Assembly: GCA_905221605.1 (NCBI GenBank)
Contig: CAJNDS010002268.1
Span: forward strand, 1,106,732 to 1,170,731
Origin: Symbiodinium natans
Taxonomy: Eukaryota > Sar > Dinophyceae > Suessiales > Symbiodiniaceae
Direction of reading: 5' to 3'
Length of the DNA: 64,000 nt
Shown here: positions 39,750 to 49,024 of the stretch, one piece after another
Numbering within the stretch: the first letter of the stretch is position 1
Layout: every line of letters starts with the position of its first letter
Notes under the pieces: model-generated
Database searches by the model: none
Told to the model about the DNA's origin: nothing
The model's input: the letters and a program-made list of their open reading frames with translations, nothing else
Position numbers and translations under genes: made by a program

Positions 39750-39837
39750 CAGAGAGACCCCCAAAGAGCGGATCCTTGCGCTCGGCGCGTTGGCCCTGAC
39801 AGCATCCACTCCACCGCCTCCCAGGTCGCAACCAAGG
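39750..39837 (-). CDS. Exon candidate
   Basis: After acceptor GTCCAAAAG it reads LVATWEAVEWMLSGPTRRA. The Trp-rich helix pattern is protein-like. The low-end border is unresolved. Confidence 0.55.
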
Positions 39838-39847
39838 CTTTTGGACC

Positions 39848-39985
39848 CTGAAAACCCCCTAAACCCCCTAAACCCCCTAAACCCCCTAAACCCCCTAAAC
39901 CCCCTAAACCCCTAAACCCCTAAACCCCCTAAACCCCCTAAACCCCTAAACCCCCTAAATAAACCCCTAAACCCTAAACCCTAAA
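39848..39985. repeat. CCCCTAAA octamer array
   Basis: About fourteen 8- or 9-bp units of the form AACCCCCT or AACCCCT come before canonical CCCTAAA units. Confidence 0.9.
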
Positions 39986-40239
39986 CTCTGAAAAGATGAC
40001 CGGTTTAGGGTTCCGGTTCGTATCACAGTCTTGGTACGGATCCGTCTTTTGAAACTCAAAAGCGGACCCTAACAGGGCCCCACTCGCAACATGACTCGAA
40101 CTTCTACGTCCCTGGTGCAACCCTCAGCCTCAAGCCAGGTAAAGGGTTCAGCCCTACATCCTTACGTTCCCTAAACCCTAAACCCTAAACCCTAAACCCT
40201 AAACCCTAAACCCTGAACCCTAAACCCTAAACCCTAAAC

Positions 40240-40366
40240 TGTGTGGGGGCTTCAGAGGGATCTTTTCATAAATCTGTGCCACAGAACAAGGCCCGATGTA
40301 GGCTCCCTCCCCCCCCTCCAGACCAAAAAACAAAAGAAGCTCCGAAGCGAAAAGCCCGGAGCCCAA
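40240..40366 (-). CDS. Exon with telomeric donor
   Basis: After acceptor CCCCAAAG it reads FASELLLFFGLEGGEGAYIG and SVAQIYEKIPLKPP, ending CACA|GTTTAGGG. At 127 nt and with natural composition it is a confident coding exon whose donor is supplied by the telomere-like repeat. Confidence 0.65.
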
Positions 40367-41193
40367 CTTTGGGGTTTGGGGTTTAGTGTTAGGGAATAGG
40401 GACCCTTTGGAGGTTCTGTTCAAGAGGGTGCTTCATTTCATGTTAGTGATCAGTGGACTTGAAACACGCAGCCAAATCCTGAACCCCTACCAAACCCTCA
40501 CCTAAAGCACGAAAAACAACTCGAAAAAATCTTAACCCCCCAAAACTCTACAAAACCCTAATCCCTAAGTCCCAACAATCCAAAACCCCAAACCCCCCAA
40601 AGCCCTCAACAACCCCGGTAAAGAACCCAGACGCCTAAATAGAAGGCCTAAAAGACTAAAACCCTAAACCCTAAACCCTAAACCCTAAACCCTAAACCCT
40701 AAACCCTAAACCCTAAACCCTAAACTCTTGAAAGCGAAGGCCGGCCTCAAATCCGTTGAGGCAGCAGCCCTCCGTCGAGGTACCCAAGGCACCTTTGGGA
40801 AGGGTTTCGGGTTTCGGGTTTAGGGTTTAGGGTTTAGGGTTTAGGGCTTCAGGTTTAGGGCTTAGGGTTTAGGGCTTAGAGTTTAGGGCTAAGGGCCTAG
40901 GGTTTAGGGCTTAGGGCTTAGGGCTTTAGGGCTTAGGGCTTAGGGCTTTAGGGGGCTGGCTGTTCCCTGGAGGGTTTATTCAGCTTCCTTGCAGCTTTCT
41001 GTCGCCGTTGCAAGCTGCTGCAGAAGCGGGGACATGAGCAACCTCATCCCCCGAAGATAAGAGCTCCTGCCTACTTCTCAACAAACTTAGGGTTTAGGGC
41101 TTAGGGCTTAGGGCTTTAGGGTTTAGGGCTTTGGGTGTAGGGCTCGGGGTGTTTGGGTGCAGGTTTAGGGTGTAGGGCTTGACGTTCTTGCTC

Positions 41194-41620
41194 TTCGGGT
41201 TTCAAGGAGGGTTCAGGCGTTGGGGCTTTTGGTGGCTTTCGGGCCGAAATATGATGAAACAAACCTAAGCCCCTGGCTTCGAGAACAAGAAGAAGAGCGC
41301 TAACAACTATGAAGCGCAACGAATAGCAAACAATCCCAGCTAAGAGCTCAGAGGAAGAATGGAGCAACGATGGTAAGGACAACGATAGTACTGAAAATGA
41401 GCCGAACTCAACCAGGGCTTGAGTAAACTTAAGCTGGAGGATTTAGGGACTGAAGGTTTAGGGTTTAGGGCAAAATCACTCTGGGCATATGCTGGAAATG
41501 GATCAAGCGGGTAAAAACAAAAAGCGGCCGTTTGACAGGATGCTAAGTTCGCCAAGCCCGCCAACCCCTGTGTTTAGGGTCTGGGGTTTAGGGTTTAGGT
41601 TTTAGGGTTTAGGGTTGGGT
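41194..41620. other. Region without a resolved exon
   Basis: Minus-strand frames are open in patches (for example LFHHISARKPPKAPTPEP near 41,200-41,270), but splice borders and frame are unclear. Short TTTAGGG-like units occur on both sides. Confidence 0.4.
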
Positions 41621-41703
41621 CATCGGCTGCCTTCCTCCCTGGCGGCCAAGAGCAGCGGGTGCTTTGCCCACACTGTCACTCGCAACGCCTCCCACGTGGG
41701 CAG
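41621..41703 (-). CDS. Exon candidate
   Basis: After acceptor TTGGACAG it reads LPTWEALRVTVWAKHPLLLA and then AREEGS. The frame and composition are convincing. The donor is not resolved. Confidence 0.6.
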
Positions 41704-41748
41704 CTGTCCAAAGAATCAACCGCGGTCCTACACCTAAGCTACTATTTG

Positions 41749-41855
41749 CTTAAGACCCCCCAAAGAATACAAAAACAAAATCCCGATATTGCCCTTATAA
41801 GGAAGAATATTTCTACTTTGGGGGGGGGGGGGGTTCTTTAAGCAATTCGTAGTAA
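41749..41855. mobile_element. Fold-back element, family 4
   Basis: CTACTATTTGCTTAAGA and TCTTTAAGCAATTCGTAG are inverted arms. A G run has expanded at 41,820. On the sense strand its end TTTACTACG is the donor of the next exon (41,858-41,923). Confidence 0.8.
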
Positions 41856-41857
41856 AC

Positions 41858-41923
41858 CCTTCTGGGGCGTCTCGGTGTTCGAAACAAGCCCTGAAACTGG
41901 TCGGCATTTAGAGACGGGTGCAG
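41858..41923 (-). CDS. Exon abutting a fold-back element
   Basis: Acceptor GGCCAG and donor AGG|GTTTACTACG frame exactly 22 codons reading HPSLNADQFQGLFRTPRRP. The donor GTTTAC is the first bases of the family-4 element on the sense strand. It is a strong example of an element supplying a splice site. Confidence 0.7.
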
Positions 41924-42094
41924 CTGGCCCCTTCAGACTTCCGGGGGGCCGGGGGTGGTGGACAATTTGGTCTTGGCTTTTCTATGCAACTGCCTGAAGC
42001 ATATTCTGAATAACATCCTCTTGAACTAAGTCAATAGGAGAAAGTATGTCAAGCATGTCACAAGGGCCTAAACCCGAAACCCTCAAGCCTAAAC

Positions 42095-42204
42095 CCTGAA
42101 ACAGAAGCAGCTGAAGTCGAGGGGGCAGAATCAACCCCAGCCTTTTTGTGGTCGGGGTCACGAACTCCTCGGCGCGTGTAAGAGAGCCGAGACACGGAGA
42201 GAGC
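42095..42204 (-). CDS. Exon candidate
   Basis: After acceptor CTGTAAAG it reads VSRLSYTRRGVRDPDHKK and a Ser/Ala-rich tail, ending CAGG|GTTTAGG. It is open throughout. The family is not recognised. Confidence 0.6.
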
Positions 42205-42482
42205 CTTTACAGCCCTGAACCAGACGATGCAATCGGGGGCGTGTCTCTGGAGTTGTTATTGTTGGGGTTTAGGGTTTAGGGTTTAGGGCTTAGGGTTTAG
42301 GGTTTAGGGTTTAGGGTCTAGGGTTTGAGGTTTAGGGTTTAGGCTTTAGGGTTTAGGGTTTAGGGGTTCGGGTTTCTTGAGTATGCAGCTTAAGCATCGC
42401 TCCCTACTTCGGAGGTAGTGCACGTGCAGAGGCAGAGAGGGTTTAGGGTTTAGGGTTTAGGGTTTAGGGTTTAGGGCAGGAC

Positions 42483-42527
42483 GCATGCTGGCAAGTTGCC
42501 GTCGCGCTGAGGAGTGTAGACCACGAC
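42483..42527 (-). CDS. Small exon candidate, 15 codons
   Basis: Between acceptor TTGCAAG and donor TGC|GTCCTG, it reads VVVYTPQRDGNLPAC in phase 0. Confidence 0.55.
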
Positions 42528-42565
42528 CTTGCAATGTGGGAAACCCTAAACCCTAAACCCGAAAC

Positions 42566-42619
42566 CCTAAAGACAGCCTGGAACAAACAACGCCACTGAT
42601 GGCACCCTTCCAACCCTGC
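42566..42619 (-). CDS. Exon candidate, 18 codons
   Basis: The acceptor TGCTTGCAG follows a pyrimidine-rich stretch. The exon reads AGLEGCHQWRCLFQAVFR and ends AGG|GTTTCGGG, a repeat-variant donor. Confidence 0.6.
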
Positions 42620-42913
42620 CTGCAAGCAGTTCAGCAACTCACGTACGAAGTAAAAAGGGTACCCCTTCATCTTTGACAGAGCTTAATGGGGAACCCCGCC
42701 CAGGAAAAAAAACAAAAAGATGCGCCTGTTCTGGGCACTACAGCTACTTGGAGGCTCATAGGTAGTTGCAATACAACTACCATCAACCCCAAACCCGAAA
42801 ACCCTAAAAACCCTAAATCCTAAACCCGAATCCCTAAACCCTAAACCCCTAAACCCCTAAACCCCAAACCCCAAACCCTAAACCCTAAACCCTAAACCCT
42901 AAACCCTAAACCC

Positions 42914-43020
42914 TGCTCAAGGAGCCTCAGGAGCTGGCAAAGGTGTCCCTGGCTGCCACCAGCGTCTCGGAGCTCTTGGGCCTGAATCTGCAGGCCCCCA
43001 AGACCCTTGGGGGGGCTTGC
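42914..43020 (+). other. Island open on both strands
   Basis: On the plus strand it reads EPQELAKVSLAATSVSELLG with strongly GC-rich third positions. On minus it reads QAQELRDAGGSQGHLCQLLR. The plus reading looks better by codon third positions, which makes it an exception to the minus-strand rule. Confidence 0.4.
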
Positions 43021-43193
43021 AGGGTCTAGGGTTTAGGGTTTAGGGTTTAGGGTTTAGGGTTTAGGGTTTAGGGTTTAGGGTTTAGGGCTTAGGGTTTAGG
43101 GTTTAGGGTTTAGGGTTTTGGGTTTAGGGTTTAGGGTTTAGGATTTAGGGTTTAGGGTTTAGGGTTTAGGGTTTAGGGTTTAGGGTTTAGGGG
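43020..43193. repeat. TTTAGGG array
   Basis: About 24 units with few variants follow the island at 42,914-43,020 directly. Confidence 0.95.
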
Positions 43194-43773
43194 GACTGGG
43201 ACGCATAGGCTTGATTAGGGTTACAAGTACAGTTGCCAAAACTAAAATGCAAGCGCCTAAACCCTAAATCACCTTCTAAACCCTTTAAGAGATCCCCTAT
43301 AAACCCTTGTTATAAAGCCTGATCATAAACCTTATAAACCCCTATAAACCCCTATACACCCTTATAAGCCCCTCGAAACCACCTACAGCCTACTGTTGTG
43401 ATGCTAGTCTGGGGTGCTGGCTCCTGGCGCTTCTTTGATCTCCTCGCGCGCGCGCAAGCGTGCAACATGGGGGGGCTAAGGGGGCTCGACGTTCCTGAGG
43501 CTGCTTCTCCCTGTACCTTGCCCTAAACCCTACATGAACCCAGAACCCTCAACCCTAAACCCTGAACCCCTAAACCCTAAACCCCAAACCCTAAACCCTA
43601 AACCCACTATGGTTCAAGGTGCCTACTCCGCAAGGGAGGAGTCTGGGACTCTCCGGGTACTGGAGTTTAGGGTTTGGGGTTTGGGGTTTAGGGTTTCGGG
43701 TTTAGGGTTAACAATCCATATAGTTTCGGGCACCATGTATTGGAATGTTGCTTACAGCCTAGGGTGCCAACAC

Positions 43774-43813
43774 CTTCCGGTTGAAGGTTCGGAGAATTGC
43801 CCAGTCTTCGCCC
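43774..43813 (-). CDS. Small exon candidate
   Basis: It reads GEDWAILRTFNRK and ends AAG|GTGTTG. The upstream border adjoins a CCCTAAA array, whose complement could supply the acceptor TTTAG. Confidence 0.5.
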
Positions 43814-43852
43814 CTAAACCCTACACCCTAAACCCCAAACCCTAAACCCCAA

Positions 43853-44066
43853 ACCCTAAACCCTAAACCCTAAACCCCAAACCCTAAACCCTAAACCCTA
43901 AACCCTAAACCCTAAACCCTAAACCCTAAACCCAGGGCCCGGTCCTCCCTCCTCTGCTCGGACTTCCAGCCGATGGCCGGGCCTGGCCACATGTCAGCCA
44001 TCAGGGTTTAGGGTTTAGGGTTTAGGGTTTAGGGTTTAGGGTTTAGGGTTTAGGGTTTAGGGTTTA
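43853..44066. repeat. CCCTAAA array, 75-bp island, TTTAGGG array
   Basis: Ten CCCTAAA units and nine TTTAGGG units enclose an island (43,933-44,004). The island reads MADMWPGPAIGWKSEQRRED on the minus strand and is probably an exon. It is a compact example of the inverted-array pattern. Confidence 0.75.
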
Positions 44067-44086
44067 GGAATCCTGGTAAACTCGGG

Positions 44087-44195
44087 CAGGTTCATGGGGT
44101 GGCTACAAACAGGGTTGCAAGTATGGCAACCCTACTCATAATCCCTATTTAGAGGCACGTTTCACCTTACTTAGAACTACCCAGGAACCTGCAAG
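44087..44195. mobile_element. Fold-back element, family 1
   Basis: GCAGGTTCATGGGGTGGCTA and TAGAACTACCCAGGAACCTGC are inverted. It is a diverged copy in which both arms share the same change (CAGG for GAGG), as expected of inverted arms that were copied from each other. Confidence 0.8.
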
Positions 44196-44314
44196 TAGGG
44201 GTTTGGGGTCTGGAGCCGACTTGTGATTCAGGGTCTCGCAGAATGTGCACCGAAGTTTTTGATGACGGTTTAGGGCTCAGGGTTAGTTCGAAGTATACTA
44301 GGGTGGCCCTGAAA

Positions 44315-44375
44315 ACCCTCTGAAAAATATTCCTGAATACAAGGGAAGTACAACATGTCCCAAGGGCCTACCAAG
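44315..44375. mobile_element. Introner-like element, family 5
   Basis: On the minus strand it runs from GGTAGGCCCTTGGGACATG to GGAATATTTTTCAG. It has intron-like GT and AG ends and a length of about 60 bp. Confidence 0.7.
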
Positions 44376-44811
44376 TAAACCCGAAACCCTACACCCTAAA
44401 CCCTAAACCCTAAACCCTAAACCCTAAACCCTAGACCGTAAACCCTAAACCCTAAACCCTAAACCCTAGACCGTAAACCCTAAACCCTAAACCCTAAACC
44501 CTAAACCCTAAACCCCAAACCCTAAACCCAAGAATTCAGGGGCTTCGGCTCTTTGCCCTTGCTGGGGGCATCTCAACAAGCCTCTCCGCCAAGCTGGCTG
44601 AAGCCGGCTGCCACCGCTTTCCAGCCCTGCATCTCCCGGCAGAAGGCTCCTTGAGGCCCAATTAAGTGTTTAGGTTTTAGGGTTTAGGGTTTAGGGTTTA
44701 GGGTTTAGGGTTTGGGGTTTAGGGTTTAGGGTTTAGGGTTTAGGGTTTAGGGTTTAGGGTTTAGGGTTTAGGCCCAATTAAGGGAAAATGGCTTAGTTTT
44801 TCACAGGCCAT

Positions 44812-44914
44812 ACTTGGAGGTTCGTGGGTAGTTAAAAGTAGGGTGATAAGTACCCCGAGTAAGTAGAGCTGGTACATTTATAACCCTACTTCTTCAAACC
44901 CATGAACCTCCAAG
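44812..44914. mobile_element. Fold-back family 1 abutting an exon
   Basis: TACTTGGAGGTTCGTGGGTA and CCCATGAACCTCCAAG are inverted. On the sense strand the exon at 44,908-45,035 ends ...TTGGAG|GTTCATGG, so the element terminus is the donor. Confidence 0.85.
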
Positions 44915-45035
44915 CATTGGTCTCTGGGCAGAAGCTGGGTGGGCGACCAAGCTCCCGCAAGCGTGCCACGAAGGCTTTGCCAATGCGAACTTGGTCGCTT
45001 TTCCTCGTGAAGGGACATTGCCGCAGTAGTTTTGA
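44908..45035 (-). CDS. Exon whose donor lies in a fold-back terminus
   Basis: The reading contains CPFTRKSDQVRIGKAFVARL and LGRPPSFCPETN and is interrupted at GGAG|GTTCAT by the family-1 element. The acceptor is not resolved. The coding frame has natural composition. The family is not recognised. Confidence 0.65.
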
Positions 45036-45299
45036 AGTTACTAAAGAGTTGGCTCAGTGCTACACGATACTGTGCCCTAAACCCTAAACCCTAAACCCTA
45101 AACCCAAAGACCATGTCACAAGGTCTGCCAAGGTGCCGGTGTGGCGTGAAAAACGCGCGGCCGGAAGCCAGCCGCCAGGAAGCAGCTTCCCTTGGCTGGC
45201 AGGGTTTTTAGGGATTGGGGTCCAGGGTTTAGGGTTTAGGGTTTAGGGTTTAGGGTTCAGGGTTTAGGGTTTAGGGTTTAGGGTTTAGGGTTTAGGGCT

Positions 45300-45370
45300 C
45301 AGGGCTTAGGGGTTAGGGGTTAGGGGTTAGGGGTTAGGGGTTAGGGGTTAGGGGTTAGGGGTTAGGGTTA
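45300..45370. repeat. GGGGTTA variant array
   Basis: About nine GGGGTTA units in a row, between TTTAGGG arrays. Confidence 0.9.
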
Positions 45371-45459
45371 GGGTTTAGGGCAGCCCTGAACCCTAAACCC
45401 TGAACCCTGAACCCTAAACCTTTCTTACTATATATATATATATATATATACACATATAA

Positions 45460-45600
45460 ACCCTGATGGATTCGTGGGTACAAACCTTCGTGGGCACAGG
45501 CACGGCGTGCCTATGCCCACGCAAGTTTGTGCCTATGACCACGAAGGCTTGTGCCTATGCCCACGAAAGTTTGTGCCTAATTTCTGTGCCTGGCAGTCCA
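45460..45600. repeat. Minisatellite, TTTGTGCCTATGCCCACGAA
   Basis: Four imperfect copies of a 20-24-bp unit, one inverted at the left edge (TTCGTGGGCACAGGCAC). No coding signal is seen. Confidence 0.8.
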
Positions 45601-45713
45601 TTTAGGCACAAAAACCCTAAACCCTAAACCCTAAAACCTAAACCCTAAACCCTAAACCCTAAACCCTAAACCCTAAACCCTAAACCCTAAACCCTAAAAC
45701 CTAAACCCTAAAC

Positions 45714-45800
45714 CCTTGCCAGCCCGTGTGCTGTGGAAGCTTGGCTTTGGCGGCAGCTGCGATGCACAGCGACACTTGCCGCGCCTGTTGCGTGGCGAAC
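45714..45800 (-). CDS. Exon with telomeric donor
   Basis: After acceptor GATGCCAG it reads FATQQARQVSLCIAAAAKAK and ends AAGG|GTTTAGGG. The exon is open for 29 codons and is Ala/Gln-rich and helical. Confidence 0.65.
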
Positions 45801-45831
45801 CTGGCATCTCCCATGGGGTTTAGGGTTTCGG

Positions 45832-45940
45832 GGTTCGGGGTTTAGGGTTTAGGGTTTAGGGTTTAGGGTTTAGGGTTTAGGGTTTAGGGTTTAGGGTTTA
45901 GGGTTTAGGGTTTAGGGTTTAGGGTTTAGGGTTTAGGTTC
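45832..45940. repeat. TTTAGGG array
   Basis: About fifteen canonical units, preceded by two TTCGGGG variants. Confidence 0.95.
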
Positions 45941-45989
45941 AGGGTTCAGGGTTTCGGGTTTAGGTTGAGGGTGTAGGGGTAGCTCGTGC

Positions 45990-46102
45990 CTAGAAGCCAC
46001 ATCTGGTCACATGCATGGATGCAGTCGAGAAGACAGAGGCATGGTGCCTATCTGCAGTGTCGGCCGAATGGCGCTGCGATCTTGCGAGCAGCTCGCTGAA
46101 GC
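45990..46102 (-). CDS. Possible last exon of the 49.8-kb gene
   Basis: After acceptor CGGACCAG it reads FSELLARSQRHSADTADRHH and continues to a TAG at 45,990. If no donor is used before it, a gene ends here. Whether it belongs to the gene starting at 49,807 is inferred from strand and order only. Confidence 0.5.
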
Positions 46103-46459
46103 CTGGTCCGGCTCCAGGGGTCATACCCTAAACCCTAAACCCTAAACCGTAAACCCTAAACCCCAAACCCTAAACCCTGAACCCTAAATATGCTTGCAGC
46201 GCTGGAAGAGACGCCCAAGGACTTCGGACAGTTTAGGGTTTAGGGCTTAGGGGTTTGCCTTAAGAACCCCAAACCCTACTTGTGAATGGGTGACCTAAGA
46301 ATCGTGTTATAAGGGGTAGGGCCTTACCGGGTCGGGCTGAGGGTAGGCTCAGTAGCCCCCACAGGCCTGGCAGATCTGGTAGCACACTGGCATGAGGCTC
46401 GAGGCATCTGGCGACACAGGCTGCCCACCTCGATCAGCTGTCTCCATAAGCCCTAACTC

Positions 46460-46556
46460 GGGATGTTCCCCCTTGTACTAACAGTCCTTCATAGCGATTG
46501 TAGTATTCCCTATTATAATTCCTACGAAGGACTGCTAGTATAAGGGGGAACATCCC
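46460..46556. mobile_element. Fold-back element, family 3
   Basis: GGGATGTTCCCCCTTGTACTA is inverted against TAGTATAAGGGGGAACATCCC, followed inward by a second inverted pair, GTCCTTC and GAAGGAC. The match to the copy at 22,300-22,397 covers both arms and the core. Confidence 0.9.
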
Positions 46557-46572
46557 AAGCCCTAACCCTAAC

Positions 46573-46633
46573 TGGAGGAGTAGGTGCTTCTCGCGTTGCT
46601 TCCTACTGCAGAGCACATGCTGAGGTACGGCAA
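46573..46633 (-). CDS. Exon candidate
   Basis: After acceptor TGAGCCGAG it reads AVPQHVLCSRKQREKHLLL and ends CCA|GTTAGGG, a repeat-variant donor. It lies between exons assigned to the 49.8-kb gene. Confidence 0.55.
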
Positions 46634-46925
46634 CTCGGCTCAACACCCCACTTGCAGCAGACTCCTGGCAGCTCGGGGCTCCAAACCCCCGAAACGACTA
46701 TTTGAAAAAAGAACCCCCGCCCCCCCAAAAAAAATAGAATAAAATAATGTGTATAAATAGATATATATATATATATAATCCTTATAAGTGTAATATAGGG
46801 ATTCGTTTCTTCCATTTTGGGGGGCTCTTAAGCAAAGAGTCGAAACCAAGAGCTCCGAGCCCCCGAATCTGCATTCCAAGCTCCTGGTTCGTGAAGCTCT
46901 GCTTGGGGATCATGGGTAAACATAG

Positions 46926-47098
46926 GTAGGGTTTAGGGTTTAGGGTTTAGGGTTTAGGGTTTAGGGTTTAGGGTTTAGGGTTTAGGGTTTAGGGTTTAGG
47001 GTTTAGGGTTTAGGATTTAGGGTTTAGGGTTTAGGGTTTAGGGTTTAGGGTTTAGGGTTTAGGGCTTAGGGCTTAGGGTTTAGGGTTTAGGGTTTAGG
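46926..47098. repeat. TTTAGGG array
   Basis: About 24 units with one TTTAGGA and two CTTAGGG variants. Confidence 0.95.
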
Positions 47099-47466
47099 TT
47101 GGAATAAGTACCCAAAATAGGCTGGGTTGCTCTTTAACCCCCCCAATAAACATTAAAGTTTTAGCTCCCTTGATATGAAATTAGAGGAACCCCAAAACTC
47201 ATAAAGTGCTAAAGTTGTAGTAAAGTCCCACCTAGCTTATACGTAGAGGTCCTACTGACGGCTACCCATGAACCTCCAAGTACTTACCGTCCACTACACC
47301 CCCAAAGCCTCGACTCACATAAGCGCTGAAGCCCGGCCGTTGTTCAATAGGAAAACCACAAGTAGTAACAACTCATCCCAGACCTTAGAACCCTGAGAAA
47401 TTTAGGCGGCTCAGGGGTCTAGGGCTGCCCTTAGTGTACTATAGAGTGTCTTAGTAAGTATGAACT

Positions 47467-47580
47467 CAAACTCTGCCAACCCTACAGCTCTCTGCCGGCC
47501 CACGATGCCTCGAAGACAGCACGTGTTCAGCACTCGCCTGGCGACCAGTTTGGGGATGTGGGGGTCATGGTATTGTTGCT
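47467..47580 (-). CDS. Exon, 49.8-kb gene
   Basis: After acceptor AAGAACAG the reading contains HIPKLVARRVLNTCCLRGIV and ends near GA|GTTCAT. It follows the exon at 47,676-47,816 after a C-rich intron (G-rich at 47,595-47,665 on plus). Confidence 0.6.
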
Positions 47581-47675
47581 GTTCTTTTTTGGATGGGGGG
47601 GGGGGTGGCGGGGGGGCGGGCGGTGGGGGGTGGGGGGGAGGAGGGAGGAGGGGGAGGGGGGGTGTGAGGGTCTTT

Positions 47676-47816
47676 AGCAGCTTGCCAGAAGCCCAAAGCA
47701 CACTGCAGACAGGCGCTCACAAAGCAGAGCAGCACCTCCGCATGGCCATGTGGGGCAGAAGCATCCGCGATCAGTTGCTTCCACATCTCCTGCAGGGTTC
47801 GCCAGACGACAATAAT
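47676..47816 (-). CDS. Exon, 49.8-kb gene, strong acceptor
   Basis: The acceptor TCTTCTCTTATTCAG is pyrimidine-rich and the best in the window. The exon reads VVWRTLQEMWKQLIADA, then EVLLCFVSACLQCALGFW. Helical composition matches the earlier exons of this gene. The donor is unresolved. Confidence 0.65.
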
Positions 47817-48036
47817 CTGAATAAGAGAAGATTAGAAGAGTAATATATGGGTCGCTCTAGCTACCAATATTAATCCTTTATGGTTCCTATACAAGAAGAC
47901 TAAAATAACTAACAATAACCCCCCAAAACCCTATTCTAATTATTCAGGCCCCTATGCTATCTCAAAACCCTAAACCCTAAACCCTAAACCCTAACCCCTA
48001 ACCCCTGAACCCTAAACCCTAAACCCTAAACCCCAC

Positions 48037-48114
48037 CTCCGCAAGCTGCTCGTCCAGGACTCCGAGGAAGCCCAAGCCGGTGGCAACGTCGGCGACAGCC
48101 TCCGGGCTCCATAC
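48037..48114 (-). CDS. Exon, 49.8-kb gene, 26 codons
   Basis: Between acceptor CATCCGAG and donor GAG|GTGGGG, it encodes VWSPEAVADVATGLGFLGVL and ends DEQLAE in phase 0. The pattern resembles FAST/OPR-type helical repeats of organellar RNA-binding proteins (inference). The intron that follows starts with GTGGGG and runs straight into TTTAGGG units. Confidence 0.65.
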
Positions 48115-48275
48115 CTCGGATGGCCCTTAAAGGGTTTAGGGTTTAGGGTTTAGGGTTTAAGGTTTAGGGTTTAGGGTTTAAAGGTTTAGGGTTTAGGGTT
48201 TAGTGTTTAGGGTTTAGGGTTTAGGGTCCTCTTAAACCCAATATGGGAAAGTACACAATGTCCCACGACCCTATC

Positions 48276-48360
48276 GAGATGCAGAAAGGCCCGCGTCCGC
48301 CAGGCCGCGCGTCGCCCGACCCAACTCGCAAGCCAGCGGCCGAGCTTCCAAGAGGATCGC
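48276..48360 (-). CDS. Exon, 49.8-kb gene
   Basis: After acceptor GAGAATGAG it reads AILLEARPLACELGRATRGL and continues LADAGLSAS. A stop follows in frame unless a GA donor (CTC|GATAGG) is used. That junction aligns with the start of family-5 elements (CTCG|GTAGGCC). Confidence 0.6.
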
Positions 48361-48570
48361 CTCATTCTCCTTGGTAGCCCAGTATCCCTATGTTAATAAT
48401 AAGGGCAGCACCCTTTTATGGGTTGGCTATCTTTATAAGGGAATTAGGATAAGGGTACCCTTTTTTGTTGGGTTGGTTGTTTCATAAGGGAAGCCTATCT
48501 TAATAAGGGCACCCTTTTGGGGGTTGGCTATTTCATGAGAGAAACCATTAAAAAAAAAGAAGTAAAGGGT

Positions 48571-48724
48571 ACTTGAAGGTTCATGGGACTTAATAACCAC
48601 TTATAACTGTACTTATAACCCTACTTATAATTGGGATAACCCCTATAAGGCCCTTTAGGGGTATTATAAGTCGGGTTATAAGAACAGTTATAATTGGTTA
48701 GTAAGTCCCATGAACCTTCAAGTA
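48571..48724. mobile_element. Fold-back element, family 1 (long subtype)
   Basis: ACTTGAAGGTTCATGGGACTTA and TAAGTCCCATGAACCTTCAAGT are perfectly inverted arms of more than 20 bp. It has inserted inside another repeated unit, because GGGGTTGG...AGAGAAACCATTAAAAA occurs on both sides (48,520-48,560 and 48,730-48,770). Confidence 0.9.
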
Positions 48725-48809
48725 CCCTTTTGGGGGTTGGTTATTTTATGAGAGAAACCATTAAAAAAACACACACACACACACAAGTAAAGGGTACCAC
48801 TTGGGCCAC

Positions 48810-48919
48810 CAAGTCTCCAAGGCGGCGAGGCGGAGCTGCCTGGCCAGGCGCGGCACCAGGGAGCCTGGCAAGCCCATGCGCGCCACGCGCGGGTCCAGCT
48901 TGCGGAGGATGTTCAGGAC
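48810..48919 (-). CDS. Exon 2, 49.8-kb gene
   Basis: The acceptor CATGAACTAG is the end of the family-7 element that forms intron 1. The exon reads VLNILRKLDPRVARMGLPGS and then PRLARQLRLAALET, ending TTG|GTGGCC. It is GC-rich and clearly coding. Confidence 0.7.
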
Positions 48920-48920
48920 C

Positions 48921-49024
48921 TAGTTCATGGTTGGGATAATTATTACAAAAACTAAACCTATATTCCTTATTGGGTTTAAGTTTAAGTACCCTTAAGAATG
49001 TAAAATGGTACCCAACTATGACTA
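48921..49024. mobile_element. Family-7 element forming an entire intron
   Basis: On the sense strand it runs from TCATAGTTGGGTACC to CCCAACCATGAACTAG, occupying essentially the whole interval between exon 1 and exon 2. Relatives at 27,635-27,745 and 17,735-17,805 share TTAAGTACCCTTAA-like and TTCCTTATT motifs. Confidence 0.75.
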
